From Cognaticolwellia aestuarii (GTDB lineage: Bacteria; Pseudomonadota; Gammaproteobacteria; Enterobacterales; Alteromonadaceae): a DNA stretch of 64,000 nt. The notes below the pieces were generated by a model. It saw nothing but the letters and a program-made list of their open reading frames with translations, did not search any database and was not told the DNA's origin. The position numbers and the translations under genes are program-made. The stretch covers positions 40,343 through 104,342 of the forward strand of contig NZ_MUZV01000011.1 of assembly GCF_002000025.1 (NCBI RefSeq), read 5' to 3'. Shown here piece after piece: positions 17,093-26,642 of the stretch (position 1 is its first letter; each line of letters opens with the position of its first letter).

Positions 17093-18238
17093 ATGTTAAA
17101 TGAGCCTATGCCGAAGCGTGTTCTGCACGTTTTTATGAACTTGAATCTTGGTGGTGCAGAAAGCCGTATCATGGATCTCTTTCGCACACAAAATAAGGAT
17201 GTTCTAGTTAACGACTTTGTTATTATGACAAAAGAACATTGCTACTTTACGGATGAAGTCTTGGGTCGTGGTGGTGAAATTCATGTTATTGATAGTCCGC
17301 GTGAGGGCTTATTAAAAAATCTTTGGCAGTTGTATCGCTTATTGCGAAAAAAGCCCAAGTACACTGCTATTCATGCGCATACTTCCTACTATTCGGGTTT
17401 GTGTGTTTTTATTGCTTTTTTAGCGGGTATTTCAGCGCGAATACCCCATGCACGTAATACCAGTACTGGAGTGAACAATTTATCAACGCGAGTTATGTTG
17501 TCACTTGGTCGAGCATTATGTGCTATTTTTGCCACACATCGTTTTGCGATCTCAAAGGCTGCTGGACAGTTTTTATATGGCAGCGCTTCAAATGGCACAG
17601 TAGCTAATTTTGATGTGATTCCCAATGCTTTTGATTTTCACAGTATTAGACATCAGCAAAGCATTACTCAAGAAGATAAAATAAACTATCAGCTTGATCC
17701 TCAAGTACTTAATATTGTTTGTGTTGGTCGCTTTTATGCGGTTAAAAATCATCGTTTTTTATTAGATACCGTCCGTTGTTTAGCTAACCGCAGAAGTAAC
17801 TTCTGTTTGCATTTAATTGGTGATGGTGAATTACATAGCGCCTTGCAGGAGCAGGTACAGCGCTTAGGTTTAGCGGGTAAGGTGAGATTTTGGGGCAAAA
17901 GATCAGATGTTGCTCAGTTGTTGGCGCTATTTGATGTCATGGTGATGACATCGAATAGCGAAGGCTTGGGTGTTGCAGCTTTAGAAGCGCAAGCAGCTGG
18001 ATTGCCATGTGTTCTGTCCACAGGTATTCCTGATGAAGCAGATATTGGTGTTGGCCTTTGCCAGTTTTTAGCGCTGAATGAAGGTCATGAAGTGTGGAGT
18101 GATGCAATAGAGCAGCAGTCCTTGGTCGACAGTGTTAATAAAGTGGATATTGACCTGCAATTTGAACAGCGTGGTTATTGCTTATCTACCACTCGCCAGC
18201 GTTATTTGGATGCTTATTTACACCATGAAAAAAATTAG
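17093..18238 (+). CDS. Glycosyltransferase family 4, EpsF-like
   Basis: 381 aa GT-B fold enzyme. The N-domain opens RVLHVFMNLNLGGAESRIMDL, a typical acceptor-loop start for these GT4 enzymes. The C-domain carries NIVCVGRFYAVKNHRFLLD and the donor-binding E-x7-E region SNSEGLGVAALEAQAAGLPCV. It adds one sugar to the lipid-linked oligosaccharide on the cytoplasmic face. AAAGG sits before the ATG; Met6 at 17108 is an alternative. The following gene starts within its last codons. Donor and linkage cannot be predicted. Confidence 0.85.
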   Translation: MLNEPMPKRVLHVFMNLNLGGAESRIMDLFRTQNKDVLVNDFVIMTKEHCYFTDEVLGRGGEIHVIDSPREGLLKNLWQLYRLLRKKPKYTAIHAHTSYYSGLCVFIAFLAGISARIPHARNTSTGVNNLSTRVMLSLGRALCAIFATHRFAISKAAGQFLYGSASNGTVANFDVIPNAFDFHSIRHQQSITQEDKINYQLDPQVLNIVCVGRFYAVKNHRFLLDTVRCLANRRSNFCLHLIGDGELHSALQEQVQRLGLAGKVRFWGKRSDVAQLLALFDVMVMTSNSEGLGVAALEAQAAGLPCVLSTGIPDEADIGVGLCQFLALNEGHEVWSDAIEQQSLVDSVNKVDIDLQFEQRGYCLSTTRQRYLDAYLHHEKN

Positions 18239-19325
18239 AATTTTACAGGTTATTCCAGCATTGACCTTAGGTGGTATTTCATCTGTAGTGATGAACTGGT
18301 TTAGAAGCTTAGACAGAAATAAGTATCAATTTGATTTTATAAGTTTTAATGATGGACCATTACGGCAAGAAATTTTGGCCTTAGGCGGGAAAATCTATAT
18401 TATTCCTACAATTAAACAGCGGCCTTTTGCGCATTTAAGAGCAATAAATAAAATACTGTCAAGCACGCCTCGTTATGATGTTGTGCATGTTCATAATAGC
18501 TTTAAAAATGGTGTGTTACTTTGGCTTGCGAAACGCAAAGGGATACCAGTACGAGTGTGTCACTCGCATACGAGTGGGGTTGAAAACAAATTTTTACTGC
18601 CTTTTATTGGTTTGCTTAAAAGTCTTGTTATTCGAGCGAGCAATGTGCATTTAGCCTGTGGTGAAAATGCGGGTAAATTTTTGTACGCTAAGCAGCCTTT
18701 TACTGTGCTCAATAATGCTATTTCTGTGCCGCGATATTTAGCAAAACTACACGATAATCGCGAAATTAGGCAGCAATTTTCTCTACCCTTAGATAAAAAA
18801 ATTGTGCTGCATGTTGGGCGCTTTTCTGTGGTGAAAAATCATCAATTTCTTTTACAGCTAGCACAACAAAAGCAGCTTGATTCATCGGTACACTTTGTTT
18901 GCGTGGGTGAAGGGCCGTTAAAAGATGACTTTGCTAGAAAAATACAAGCGGCAAACCAGCAGTCACGTTTTACCTTACTGTCAGCGACACCTAATATCCC
19001 CCAATTATTACAAGGTGCAGATGGTTTTATCATGCCGTCACTATTTGAAGGTATATCAGTAGCGCTATTAGAAGCGCAAGCTTCAGCTTTACCTTGTCTA
19101 ATTTCCAATACAATAGCCAAAGAGTCAGATATGGGGCTGAAGCTTGTTTCATTCCTTGATCTCGGTGATACAGCACCTTGGCTTGAGCAGTTAAATCACT
19201 TGTCAGTAGTAGATTTAACCGATGATGACATTAGTGCTGCTTTTCTTGAAAAAGGCTTTTCTACTGAGGGGGTTTTACGTCAGTTAACCGCGTTTTATCA
19301 GCCACGTGAATTTACATGTTCATAA
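18225..19325 (+). CDS. Glycosyltransferase family 4
   Basis: About 366 aa from the ATG at 18225, chosen because MKKIRILQVIPALTLGGISS is the normal opening of this GT type; the longer open frame from 18132 is coding sequence of the previous gene in another frame. It then overlaps that gene by 14 bp. The C-domain has VLHVGRFSVVKNHQFLL and PSLFEGISVALLEAQASALPC with the donor-binding Glu pair. Its similarity to the preceding gene in layout (GGA/GGI loop, VGRF-KNH motif) suggests an old duplication. Donor unknown. Confidence 0.85.
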   Translation: MKKIRILQVIPALTLGGISSVVMNWFRSLDRNKYQFDFISFNDGPLRQEILALGGKIYIIPTIKQRPFAHLRAINKILSSTPRYDVVHVHNSFKNGVLLWLAKRKGIPVRVCHSHTSGVENKFLLPFIGLLKSLVIRASNVHLACGENAGKFLYAKQPFTVLNNAISVPRYLAKLHDNREIRQQFSLPLDKKIVLHVGRFSVVKNHQFLLQLAQQKQLDSSVHFVCVGEGPLKDDFARKIQAANQQSRFTLLSATPNIPQLLQGADGFIMPSLFEGISVALLEAQASALPCLISNTIAKESDMGLKLVSFLDLGDTAPWLEQLNHLSVVDLTDDDISAAFLEKGFSTEGVLRQLTAFYQPREFTCS

Positions 19326-20641
19326 GTAAGTTAGCACGATCACTTAATGTCGAAGTGGCGCTTTGTGCATTGCTTATTATAGCCTACGCCATCACTTTTA
19401 GTGCGCCACTGTTATTATTAGTTGTATTAGCCGGTGTTGTTTGTGCCGCACTATTACCTTTTGGTCGTAGTATTCAATTAGCTTTTTTCTTATTGCCTTG
19501 TTCAGAGATCTTTACTCAATCACCTTACATTGCGATTTCTTTATTAACGTTTATTTTTTTAGCCATGTTCGGACGTTATTTATTAACTCATGTTTTTACC
19601 ACGCAATTTTCCCAACCAGGATTATTGCTGATGCTGTTGGTTTTACTGTATGAGTTGATGCATGTAATTTATAACCCTGTGATGGTGTCATCAAAAACAG
19701 TCCGTTGGGCTATATTCTTTGTTTTTACATCCTTGTTATTATTCGATAAAAACAAATACTGTTCATTCTCTCAATTACGTTTTGCCTTGTTATGCGGCGT
19801 AATAGTTTCGACACTCTATGGCTTGTTACAGCAGTACTTTGCCCCGATAAGTATTTCATCTATAAAGGTTATTAGTCGCTTTTCTGGCGGTGCTGGCGAT
19901 CCCAATAATTTTGGTTTATTTTGTTTATTGCTGATATATTTTTATTTGCCAACCATACCGCGTGAGAAAATCCCTCGTACTACATATGCAATAATTTTGT
20001 TGATGTTAGCATTTGGCGCTTTAACAGTTTCTCGCAGTTTTTTTATTGTCGCTACGCTGAGCTTAATGACATATTTTATTTTTTACTATCGCACTGCGTT
20101 AGGGGATATGTTTGTTCGCTTGTTAATTTCACTCAATGGCGTGCTAATTTTAATTGCTTTGTATTGGTTTAGCGGCGCATCGTTTATTGGTGAGCTAGCA
20201 ATATTTACTCGTTTCAGTGGTGATAACCTATCGGACTTAACCGGCTCGCGCAGTGACATTCTACAAGAATATGTTCGCTTGTTTTTTTCCTTACCTTATA
20301 GTTTTTTACTATTGGGCGCCGGTATTAATGGTTACTTAGGTTATTACAACTTTCATTTCTTGCAAGCAGGGTTGTTCCCTGAAGTTGTTGGTCCGCATAA
20401 TACGTTGCTTGAAATTATGATCAGTTTCGGTTTAGTGGGTTTTATTTTGTTCTCGGCTTATCTTTACTTGGGCTTTAGAGCAGAACGAAACCGTACGGCT
20501 AGTCAGCATATATTTCGCTTGGCTTGGCTACCAATTATTGTCTTTACTTTATATTGCTTTAGTCTACAAAACTTAGGCAAATATGGTAGCTACTTTATTC
20601 TTATGTTAATTGTTTACAACACTTATAGAAAAGATTCTTAA
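19316..20641 (+). CDS. O-antigen ligase/polymerase family protein (Wzy-like)
   Basis: 441 aa polytopic membrane protein with about 11 predicted helices. FSGGAGDPNNFGLF near residue 195 and the periplasmic-loop motif GAGINGYLG...PHNTLLEIMISFG (near 340-380) are typical of the O-antigen ligase/polymerase family, where the PHN-type region lies at the active loop. In a locus with an initiating transferase and a flippase it is most likely the polymerase that joins repeat units in the periplasm; WaaL ligase or a PglL-type protein oligosaccharyltransferase are alternatives. It overlaps the upstream gene by 10 bp and abuts the flippase gene with no gap. Confidence 0.78.
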   Translation: MFISKLARSLNVEVALCALLIIAYAITFSAPLLLLVVLAGVVCAALLPFGRSIQLAFFLLPCSEIFTQSPYIAISLLTFIFLAMFGRYLLTHVFTTQFSQPGLLLMLLVLLYELMHVIYNPVMVSSKTVRWAIFFVFTSLLLFDKNKYCSFSQLRFALLCGVIVSTLYGLLQQYFAPISISSIKVISRFSGGAGDPNNFGLFCLLLIYFYLPTIPREKIPRTTYAIILLMLAFGALTVSRSFFIVATLSLMTYFIFYYRTALGDMFVRLLISLNGVLILIALYWFSGASFIGELAIFTRFSGDNLSDLTGSRSDILQEYVRLFFSLPYSFLLLGAGINGYLGYYNFHFLQAGLFPEVVGPHNTLLEIMISFGLVGFILFSAYLYLGFRAERNRTASQHIFRLAWLPIIVFTLYCFSLQNLGKYGSYFILMLIVYNTYRKDS

Positions 20642-22153
20642 ATGACAAACTTAAGCCGCGAGAGGCGTAATGGTGTAATGCTAAGCTATTGCTCAATAGC
20701 CATTAGAAATATTGTCGCTTTGTTACTGATCCCATTTATTATTAACCACTTAGGGGTAAGTGATTATGGTATTTATAGCTTAGTTTCTGCTTTGGCAGGT
20801 TACTTGATTGTTCTAGAGTTTGGCTTGGCAAATACCACGATTCGTTTTTTATCTGTCTATAAAGCCAATAATGATAAAGTAAAAGAAGCCGAATTTATCA
20901 GTAGTATTATTGTTATTTATGGAGCCTTAGCCTTATTTGTTGGGGGGGTAGGGTTAGTGGTTTGGTATAAATTACCTGATATTTTTTCTTACTCGCTTTC
21001 TGCGGCTGAAATTAGCCTACTTGAATCGGCATTTTTGGTGTTGTTGGTTAATGTTGTTATTACGTTAATGAGTAATTCATTAACCGGGATTATTAGCAGC
21101 TATCAGCGCTTTCGTTTTCAAAAAACGACTGAAATTTTAGTTTTTATTACTCGTTGTATTAGTGTTGTGGTGTGCTTAGAGTGGGGCTTTGGTGTACTGG
21201 CAATTGTCATTATTGATACCATCACCAATTTACTGCATAGCGCGATACGTTTTATTTATATAAAGCGAAATATTGATATTTGTTTTCAGGCCAAACTTCC
21301 AGATAAAGCCACGTTGAAAGAAATTTTTGTTTATGCATCTTTTATCGCCTTAAACGTTATTGTTAACCAAATAAACTGGCGAGTAGATAACTTGATCATT
21401 GGTACATTAACGAACAGTAAAACCTTAGGTATTTTTAATATTGGTAGTCAGTTAGTCTTTAGCTTTATTGCCTTTGCCAGCGCTATTTCTAATATATTTA
21501 CTCCCAAAATTGTGCAAATGGTCAAGCAAAATGTTAGTCATGCGGTGTTGATGGCACAGCTTTGTTCCATTGGCCGATTTCAGATGATTGTTTTGGGTTA
21601 TATATTCGTTATTTTTACTGTTTTTGGTGAACTATTTATTGATTTGTTTGTTGGTGCTGAGTTTTCAGAAGTATTTTTAGTGGCGTTAATTCCTATGGTG
21701 CCGTTTATTTTTGTTTTGGCGCAAACCTCAACTAATGCAGTCTTACAAGCATTAAATAAGCATAAAGTGCGTAGTTTATTGTTGCTGGGTACGGCGTTTG
21801 CCAATGTTGTTGTCTCAATTATCTTGGTAAAAAATATCGGCATGATAGGTGCTGTATGGGGCACTGCAATAGCGTTATTTGTTGGTGAATTGCTCTTGGT
21901 AAATATATACCTCTATCGCGAAGTAGGGCTAAATATGTTGCACTTTTATCAACAACTTTTACGCTATTCTATGCCTGTGATGCTGATCAGTATGCCCCTA
22001 GCATTTGTCTTTTTTAATTATCTACCTGCAACGTGGTTCGGGTTGATTTTGGGCTGTTTCTTTACGGGATTTATATATCTTGTACTTAGTTACTTTTTGA
22101 GTTTAATGCCGCTTGAGCGTCAAGGCGTTAAGCGTTTAATTTTTAGTAGATAA
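20642..22153 (+). CDS. wzx: Polysaccharide flippase (Wzx, MOP superfamily)
   Basis: 503 aa with 12-14 predicted membrane helices. The opening region SYCSIAIRNIVALLLIPFII followed by HLGVSDYGIYSLVSALAGY is characteristic of Wzx/RfbX-type flippases. It should turn the undecaprenyl-linked repeat unit to the periplasmic side. The start codon directly follows the stop of the polymerase gene. A seven-G run lies at 20942-20948 within codons for VGGVG. It is the last strictly contiguous gene; a 78-bp gap follows. Confidence 0.88.
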   Translation: MTNLSRERRNGVMLSYCSIAIRNIVALLLIPFIINHLGVSDYGIYSLVSALAGYLIVLEFGLANTTIRFLSVYKANNDKVKEAEFISSIIVIYGALALFVGGVGLVVWYKLPDIFSYSLSAAEISLLESAFLVLLVNVVITLMSNSLTGIISSYQRFRFQKTTEILVFITRCISVVVCLEWGFGVLAIVIIDTITNLLHSAIRFIYIKRNIDICFQAKLPDKATLKEIFVYASFIALNVIVNQINWRVDNLIIGTLTNSKTLGIFNIGSQLVFSFIAFASAISNIFTPKIVQMVKQNVSHAVLMAQLCSIGRFQMIVLGYIFVIFTVFGELFIDLFVGAEFSEVFLVALIPMVPFIFVLAQTSTNAVLQALNKHKVRSLLLLGTAFANVVVSIILVKNIGMIGAVWGTAIALFVGELLLVNIYLYREVGLNMLHFYQQLLRYSMPVMLISMPLAFVFFNYLPATWFGLILGCFFTGFIYLVLSYFLSLMPLERQGVKRLIFSR

Positions 22154-22231
22154 CCGACTGCTAGCGTGTAACAGTGTTTGATTTTTAACATGATAACCTG
22201 AGGCATATTTACTACGGTTTATCACAGTAAG

Positions 22232-23350
22232 GTGATGTTTTTGAGAGTAGTTATAATTGGGGCATATCCTAATTCTATTATTGGATTTCGTGGCGCTTTA
22301 ATTCGTGCATTGGTCGATGCAGGCCATGATGTTACTGTGATGACGGCAGCAGCATCTGCTGATGTTGTTGCGCAGGTAACTGCGTTAGGCGCAACATTTA
22401 GGCCTTATTGTGTACAGCGAAACGGCTTAAACCCTGTTGCTGATATCAAGACATTATTGGCGATTAAACAAGCCTTAATTGATTTAGCTCCCGATCAGGT
22501 GCTGGCTTATACTATTAAGCCGATTATTTGGGGAGGAATTGCTGCTCGCCTCATTGGCTTTACAGGTTTTAATGCCATGATCACCGGCTTAGGCTATGCC
22601 TTTGAAAAAGGCTCGATCATGCGTAATTCTGTGAACTATTTAGTTAAGCATTTATATAAATTTTCACTGAAAAAAGCTAGAAAAGTTATTTTTCAAAATC
22701 AGGAAAATCGTCAGTTATTTGTTGATTTAGGCTTAGTACAAGCTGAAAAGTGTTATCGCGTTTTCGGCTCTGGAGTTGATATTGACGCATATCAACAGCA
22801 ACCTTTACCTCAAGGTGATGTTACCTTTTTATTAATTGCGCGCTTACTGGGTGATAAGGGAATTCGAGAATATGCTAAGGCAGCTAAAATAGTTAAGCAA
22901 CGCTATCCTAGTAGCATCTTTCAACTTTTAGGTCCTTATGATAGTTCACCTGATCAGATTAGCGCTGACGAGATAGCGCAGTGGCAGCTTGATGGCCAGA
23001 TTGAGTATTTAGGTGCAACAGATAATGTTATACCTTTTATACAGGCTTGCCATATTTATACCTTACCGTCTTATCATGAAGGACTACCAAGAACCGTGCT
23101 TGAAGCTATGAGTATAGGGCGGCCAATATTAACCACTGATGCTGTTGGTTGTCGAGATACAGTGGCTAATGGTGATAATGGTTGGCTTGTACCGGTACGC
23201 GACACTGAGCAATTAGCTAGTCGTATGATTTGGTTTATCGAAAATCCGACTGCTTGGCATGGTATGGCAAATAACAGCAGAGCTATGGTAGAAGATAAAT
23301 TTAATGTTAAGCAGGTTAATCAAGCAATTCGCGACATTATGGGGCTTTAA
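22232..23350 (+). CDS. Glycosyltransferase family 4, PglA-like
   Basis: 372 aa at most. The sequence RVVIIGAYPNSIIGFRGALIRALVDAGHDV and the C-domain FLLIARLLGDKGIREYAKAA plus LPSYHEGLPRTVLEAMSIGRPI resemble PglA, the GalNAc transferase that acts on lipid-linked bacillosamine, fitting the nearby pgl genes. The start is uncertain: GTG at 22232 and ATG at 22235 lie on top of the TAAGG sequence, while TTG at 22241 has AAGG about 8 nt upstream and gives MRVVIIGAYPNS. A function as the second-step transferase is inference. Confidence 0.82.
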   Translation: MMFLRVVIIGAYPNSIIGFRGALIRALVDAGHDVTVMTAAASADVVAQVTALGATFRPYCVQRNGLNPVADIKTLLAIKQALIDLAPDQVLAYTIKPIIWGGIAARLIGFTGFNAMITGLGYAFEKGSIMRNSVNYLVKHLYKFSLKKARKVIFQNQENRQLFVDLGLVQAEKCYRVFGSGVDIDAYQQQPLPQGDVTFLLIARLLGDKGIREYAKAAKIVKQRYPSSIFQLLGPYDSSPDQISADEIAQWQLDGQIEYLGATDNVIPFIQACHIYTLPSYHEGLPRTVLEAMSIGRPILTTDAVGCRDTVANGDNGWLVPVRDTEQLASRMIWFIENPTAWHGMANNSRAMVEDKFNVKQVNQAIRDIMGL

Positions 23351-23393
23351 TATCAATACATATAGGGAGACTAGGTGTTGTTCTATATCAATA

Positions 23394-23428
23394 TTGCATT
23401 ATAAATAATGCAAATGATATTGATTCCT
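23394..23428 (+). promoter_or_regulatory. Palindrome and Fur-like box before the TonB receptor
   Basis: TTGCATTATAAATAATGCAA (23394-23413) is a perfect 20-bp palindrome. The overlapping 19-mer at 23410-23428 matches 12 of 19 positions of the E. coli Fur consensus. The site is about 60-95 bp before the receptor ATG, suggesting iron repression. The matching was done by eye. Confidence 0.45.
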
Positions 23429-23487
23429 ATTTATTGCTATGGTTAAATGCGCGCAATTAAATTATTGTTTCTTTTATAGGCTGAGCC

Positions 23488-25722
23488 ATGCGAATTCTTT
23501 CTTCTTTTCAACCTGCGTTGATCGCTTTATCTGTTTTTAGTGCCATTTCTAGTGCTGCAGTTGCAGATGACGATATGGAACATTTAACTATTTTTGGTAA
23601 TGCACAAGCTGTTAATGATATACCTGGCAGTGCTCATATGCTTTCTCAAGCCGATTTAGAGAAGTTTGATTTTACCGATATCATGCGTACGCTAACATCT
23701 GTACCAGGTGTTTATGTTTTAGAAGAAGATGGTTACGGACTACGCCCAAATATTGGTATGCGCGGCACAGGACAAAACCGTAGCGAAAAAGTTACCATTA
23801 TGGAAGATGGTGTTTTAGCTGCTCCAGCACCATATTCAGCTCCTTCCGCCTATTATTTTCCTACCGCTGGCCGTATGCAGCAAGTTGAAGTATTAAAAGG
23901 TACGTCAAGTGCTATGTATGGCCCTCGCACCACTGGCGGTGTCATTAACATGCTATCTCGCGCTATTCCTGAGCAAGCCCTAGCTGGTCAAGTTAACTTA
24001 AGTGCTGGCGAAGACGGATTTGGCAAAGCACATGCTTATGTTGGCGGTGCAGGCAAGAATGTTTCGTCTGTTTTTGAAGTGTTTCGTTATCAAGCTGATG
24101 GCTTTAAAAATGTAAATCACACCGGTGCGGATACTGGTTTTGTTAAGAATGACATCATGGCAAAAGTGTTGATTAACAGCGATACTGATGCCAAGTACTA
24201 CCAAGAACTAGAATTCAAGCTGAAATATTCAGATGAAGATTCAGATGAAACTTATATGGGGTTAACTGAGGCTGATTTTAAAGCTAACCCTTATTCTCGT
24301 TATTCTGCTTCGCAGCTTGATAATATGGATACTAGTCATAAACAATTACAAGTTAATCATCATATTCAATTGTCAGAGCGTTTTACATTAGGCACCACCG
24401 CTTATTACAACGAGTTTAGCCGTAACTGGTATAAAACAAGTAGTGTTGGGGCTTGGGCGACTGATGAAAATGGTGCTTATATTTTCGATGAAAATAATGA
24501 GCATGTTGTTGAAAAGAGTAGCTTAAGTGGTGGCGGTATTGATAAAGCAGCAGCCTTTGATCAAAATGCCAATAACGAAGTACTTTATGTTGATGTAAAA
24601 GCGAACAGTCGAGATTATGAATCAAAAGGCATTCAAACAGTTCTAGATGCTGATTTTGGTGCACATCAAGTGAAATTTGGCGCCCGTTATCATGAAGATG
24701 AAATGGATCGTTTTCAGTGGGTAGATAACTATAGTATGGACAATAGCTATGAAATGACCTTAATCCAAGCGGGTATTCATGGTACTGACTCTAACCGTAT
24801 TGACTCAGCTCAGGCTCTTGCGCTTTTTATTCATGATGAATATACCTTTGGTGATTTCATTATTAATGCCGGTTTACGTTATGAAGATATGACTATCTCA
24901 CGTAAGGATTGGGATAAAGGTGTTATCGACCGTAATCAACCGTTAAAGAAAGATGTTAGCAATGATGTCGATGTATTGTTACCTTCACTCGCGGTAACCT
25001 ATCGTGTTAATGAAGACTTAATCATTATTGGTGGTGTACAAAAAGGTTTTGCGCCGCCAGCACCAGGTAATGATAAAGCAGAAAACGAAGAAAGCATTAA
25101 CTACGAGCTAGGCTTACGTTTCAGCCAGGACGCTTTACGTGCTGAAGCACTATTTTTCTATTCAGATTATGAGAATATGCATGGTAATTGTACGGCTAGC
25201 CAAGGTTGTGATGATGATAATATTGGCAACCAATATAATGCTGGTGAAGTGAAAGTTTCAGGCTTAGAAATGAAAGCTGGTTATGAGTTTGCAGCAGGGG
25301 CATTAACATTTCCTGTTGATGTAACTTACACCTTTACTGATACCGAATTTCAAAATGCGTTTGAATCAGGATTAGATACTTGGGCTAATGTTGCCTCTGG
25401 TGATGAATTACCTTACGTACCAGAAAATCAATTACAAGTGAGCGTAGGTGTTGTTGGAGAAAAATGGCGCGGTGACATGCTAGTACGTTATATGGATGAA
25501 ATGCGCACTACAGCAGGTCAAGGCGCATTCGTTTCTGGACAGTCTATTGATAGCCGCACGGTTGTTGACATGGCAGCACACTATAGCATTGCTGATAACC
25601 AAGAAATCACTTTCAATGTTGATAACCTACTTGATAAAGAGTACATGTCGACACGTACACATGGTTCAATCATGGTCGGTAAGCCGCGAAGTGTAACTTT
25701 AGGTTATAAATACAGCTTTTAA
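23488..25722 (+). CDS. TonB-dependent outer-membrane receptor, FecA-like siderophore type
   Basis: 744 aa. Signal peptide at residues 1-26 (cleavage near AVA-DDD). The plug domain (about 35-155) includes the TonB-box-like start HLTIFG, DIMRTLTSVPGVYV, MRGTGQNRSEKVTIMEDG and VEVLKGTSSAMYGPRTTGGVINM. The remaining ~590 residues form the 22-strand barrel, ending in the usual aromatic residue (YKYSF). The plug resembles FecA-type receptors more than vitamin B12 receptors, although it lacks the extra N-terminal signalling domain of true FecA. The Fur-like box upstream supports iron uptake. No siderophore genes adjoin it, so the ligand may be a xenosiderophore or Fe-citrate. Confidence 0.85.
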   Translation: MRILSSFQPALIALSVFSAISSAAVADDDMEHLTIFGNAQAVNDIPGSAHMLSQADLEKFDFTDIMRTLTSVPGVYVLEEDGYGLRPNIGMRGTGQNRSEKVTIMEDGVLAAPAPYSAPSAYYFPTAGRMQQVEVLKGTSSAMYGPRTTGGVINMLSRAIPEQALAGQVNLSAGEDGFGKAHAYVGGAGKNVSSVFEVFRYQADGFKNVNHTGADTGFVKNDIMAKVLINSDTDAKYYQELEFKLKYSDEDSDETYMGLTEADFKANPYSRYSASQLDNMDTSHKQLQVNHHIQLSERFTLGTTAYYNEFSRNWYKTSSVGAWATDENGAYIFDENNEHVVEKSSLSGGGIDKAAAFDQNANNEVLYVDVKANSRDYESKGIQTVLDADFGAHQVKFGARYHEDEMDRFQWVDNYSMDNSYEMTLIQAGIHGTDSNRIDSAQALALFIHDEYTFGDFIINAGLRYEDMTISRKDWDKGVIDRNQPLKKDVSNDVDVLLPSLAVTYRVNEDLIIIGGVQKGFAPPAPGNDKAENEESINYELGLRFSQDALRAEALFFYSDYENMHGNCTASQGCDDDNIGNQYNAGEVKVSGLEMKAGYEFAAGALTFPVDVTYTFTDTEFQNAFESGLDTWANVASGDELPYVPENQLQVSVGVVGEKWRGDMLVRYMDEMRTTAGQGAFVSGQSIDSRTVVDMAAHYSIADNQEITFNVDNLLDKEYMSTRTHGSIMVGKPRSVTLGYKYSF

Positions 25723-25770
25723 TGTAGAGCTGGTATTTAAAGAATAAAAAAGCAAGCGATAAGCGAAATG

Positions 25771-25810
25771 ACCCTCAATAGTTGGACATGCCAATTACTG
25801 GGGGTTTTTT
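25771..25810 (+). terminator. Rho-independent terminator after the TonB receptor gene
   Basis: 25771-25785 pairs with 25791-25805 as a 15-bp stem with one mismatch and two G-T wobbles, a 5-nt loop, and then a run of six T at 25805-25810. It lies about 50 bp after the receptor stop. Confidence 0.85.
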
Positions 25811-25980
25811 ATTTGCACAAGTAAAATAATATAAAGTCATTGTGCCAAGTCCAAGGCTAAGTTTATAAGTCTTATCGGACTTTGCCTTAATGACTATCAA
25901 AAATCGATAGTTACTCAGCTAGAGCCAAATAAGCAATCGTGAAGCATCGCTTATTTTCGTATTCATTTTAAGACAATGAA

Positions 25981-26514
25981 TTAGCGGTTTTTTGATTGCA
26001 GAAGCATGTTGATCTCTTTTTCATAGGCGATTTTTTTTTGTTGATTAAAGCCGACATGAACACTGACTATTTGCCCTGTTCGGTCAACAATAAAGCTACT
26101 TGGCATACCTTTAAGTTGATATTTTCGTGCTATCAGGCCTTTCGGATCAAAAATCACTGGAAACTCTGCCGGTATTTCAGCTAAAAATGCATCGGCTAAC
26201 GTGCGGCTGTGATCTAAATTAATACTGACTATGGTTAAGCCATCAGCCTGATATTTCGCTTTTAAATTGTTCATCCATGGAAATGACTGACGACAAGGTA
26301 TGCACCAAGACGCCCAAAAGTCGACATAGATGACATCTCCTTTGTTACTTGTTAACTGCTGCTCTAATAATTCGAGGGTATTTACGGTATTATTATCATT
26401 CGCCCATAGTGACTGAGAAAAAATAACTGATGCTATTACCAAGGCGCATATTTGAAGGTTTTTTATCATAGTACTGTTTGTCATTATTAGCTTATTGTCT
26501 TGGTATTTAAGCAT
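25981..26514 (-). CDS. Exported thiol-disulfide oxidoreductase, TlpA/ResA-like
   Basis: 177 aa at most. A signal peptide ends near SLWA-NDN. The thioredoxin fold carries the active site WASWCIPCRQSFPWM (CIPC), followed by VSINLDHS and the cis-Pro loop GMPSSFIVDRTG. These are the marks of TlpA/ResA-type periplasmic reductases, which keep apo-cytochrome or other cysteines reduced. Met16 (26469) gives a more typical signal peptide (MIKNLQICALVIASVIF) than the first Met, so the start is uncertain. The next gene upstream is divergent and encodes another exported Cys-containing protein, a possible partner by inference only. Confidence 0.83.
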   Translation of the reverse strand: MLKYQDNKLIMTNSTMIKNLQICALVIASVIFSQSLWANDNNTVNTLELLEQQLTSNKGDVIYVDFWASWCIPCRQSFPWMNNLKAKYQADGLTIVSINLDHSRTLADAFLAEIPAEFPVIFDPKGLIARKYQLKGMPSSFIVDRTGQIVSVHVGFNQQKKIAYEKEINMLLQSKNR

Positions 26515-26642
26515 GTTGGCAGCTATTCACAAAGCGAAGACGAAACTTTATCAGTATTATCATAAAGTCGTTTTTGTTCGTTGTGCAAGTAAGAGTGAAA
26601 TTTTTGATAGAGTGAATACATTAAAAAGGTGAGAAATACATA

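Noticed and set aside
18132..18224. N-terminal extension of the second glycosyltransferase
   Set aside because: This stretch is coding sequence of the preceding gene in another frame, and the conserved GT start begins at 18225.
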